A stretch of 22,403 nucleotides of DNA from an uncultured Faecalibacterium sp. (GTDB taxonomy: Bacteria > Bacillota > Clostridia > Oscillospirales > Ruminococcaceae), in the NCBI GenBank assembly GCA_937917475.1, contig CALDNF010000072.1, positions 1 to 22,403 on the forward strand, written 5' to 3'. Positions 22,250-22,403 of the stretch are shown one piece after another. Position numbers and translations under genes: made by a program. Under the pieces are notes generated by a model. It ran no database searches and was not told the origin of the DNA. It saw only the letters and a program-made list of their open reading frames with translations. The stretch's first letter is position 1; each line of letters begins with the position of its first letter.

Positions 22250-22292
22250 CAGAACACCCCCTACGGCTTGCGGGACCGCAGGGGGTGTTCTG
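22250..22292. terminator. 13-bp-stem hairpin, probable terminator
   Basis: CAGAACACCCCCT (22250-22262) pairs perfectly with AGGGGGTGTTCTG (22280-22292). On the minus strand it is followed by TTGTTTTGG, on the plus strand by CTCTTTGG. The minus-strand T tract is the better one, so it may end a leftward gene lying beyond the window. The stretch 22175-22249 between this and the small RNA shows nothing I can name. Confidence 0.6.
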
Positions 22293-22335
22293 CTCTTTGG
22301 AATATGTTGAAAGAAAGTGAGGATGGCTTAATATC

Positions 22336-22403
22336 AGGCTTTCCTGAGACTCCCTCAGTCACGGCGTTGCCGTGCCAGCTCCCTCAAAGAGGGAGCCTTT
22401 TGT
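22336..22403. repeat. Double-hairpin dispersed repeat (REP-like), copy 2
   Basis: CACGGC-GTT-GCCGTG (22360-22374), then GCTCCCTC-AAA-GAGGGAGC (22378-22396), enclosed by AGGCT (22336-22340) and AGCCT (22394-22398). It shares CTCAGTCAC, CAGCTCCC and GGGAGCC with copy 1 at 14576-14637, while stem positions differ in a base-pair-preserving way. It runs to the end of the window. Confidence 0.8.

Overview
The window looks like chromosomal DNA from a GC-rich gut Firmicute of the Oscillospiraceae/Ruminococcaceae, close to Faecalibacterium, Subdoligranulum or Gemmiger. The grounds are GC-rich, tightly packed genes with AGGAGG-type ribosome binding sites, sigma-A promoters of the TTGNNN-17-TATANT type, a clostridial gene repertoire (YesL-like membrane protein, cytidylate kinase-like protein, CbbX-like AAA protein, type I pullulanase) and two copies of a short double-hairpin repeat of a kind I recall from such genomes. 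The assignment is inference. I see no phage, IS, CRISPR, tRNA or rRNA.

Left block (1-6473, minus strand): a six-gene codirectional run reads leftwards from one good promoter at 6445-6473. In transcription order it holds a YesL/DUF624-like membrane protein, a C39-peptidase-like protein that appears to have lost its catalytic residues, a cytidylate kinase-like protein, a MATE exporter, a DUF308/HdeD-like membrane protein, and an FAD-dependent dehydrogenase cut by the window edge. A strong hairpin separates the kinase from the MATE gene. The genes do not form an obvious pathway.

Middle left (6532-8314, plus strand): plsC (lysophosphatidate acyltransferase), an unrecognised single-span membrane protein and a 56-residue Arg-rich small ORF form one unit that ends in an intrinsic terminator.

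Centre (8391-17880, plus strand): a large aromatic amino acid cluster in the order pheA, aroB, aroC, aroE-aroK fusion, aroQ, aroF, aroA, tyrA, then a WYL-domain regulator. It encodes every step from erythrose-4-phosphate plus PEP to chorismate, and on to phenylpyruvate and 4-hydroxyphenylpyruvate; only the final aminotransferase is absent. Several genes overlap. An extra promoter probably precedes aroF, and a hairpin repeat lies between aroF and aroA. The AroQ homologue lacks the Arg, Tyr and His expected in the active site. The cluster ends at a bidirectional terminator.

Right block (17886-22028): a two-domain AAA+ protein (degenerate first ATPase site, intact CbbX/SpoVK-like second site) is transcribed leftwards, back to back with a cytoplasmic type I pullulanase; their -35 boxes are only 8 bp apart.

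Right edge (22029-22403): no protein gene, but a consensus promoter followed about 100 nt later by a 15-bp-stem terminator, which predicts a small non-coding RNA. A second strong hairpin and a second copy of the double-hairpin repeat follow.
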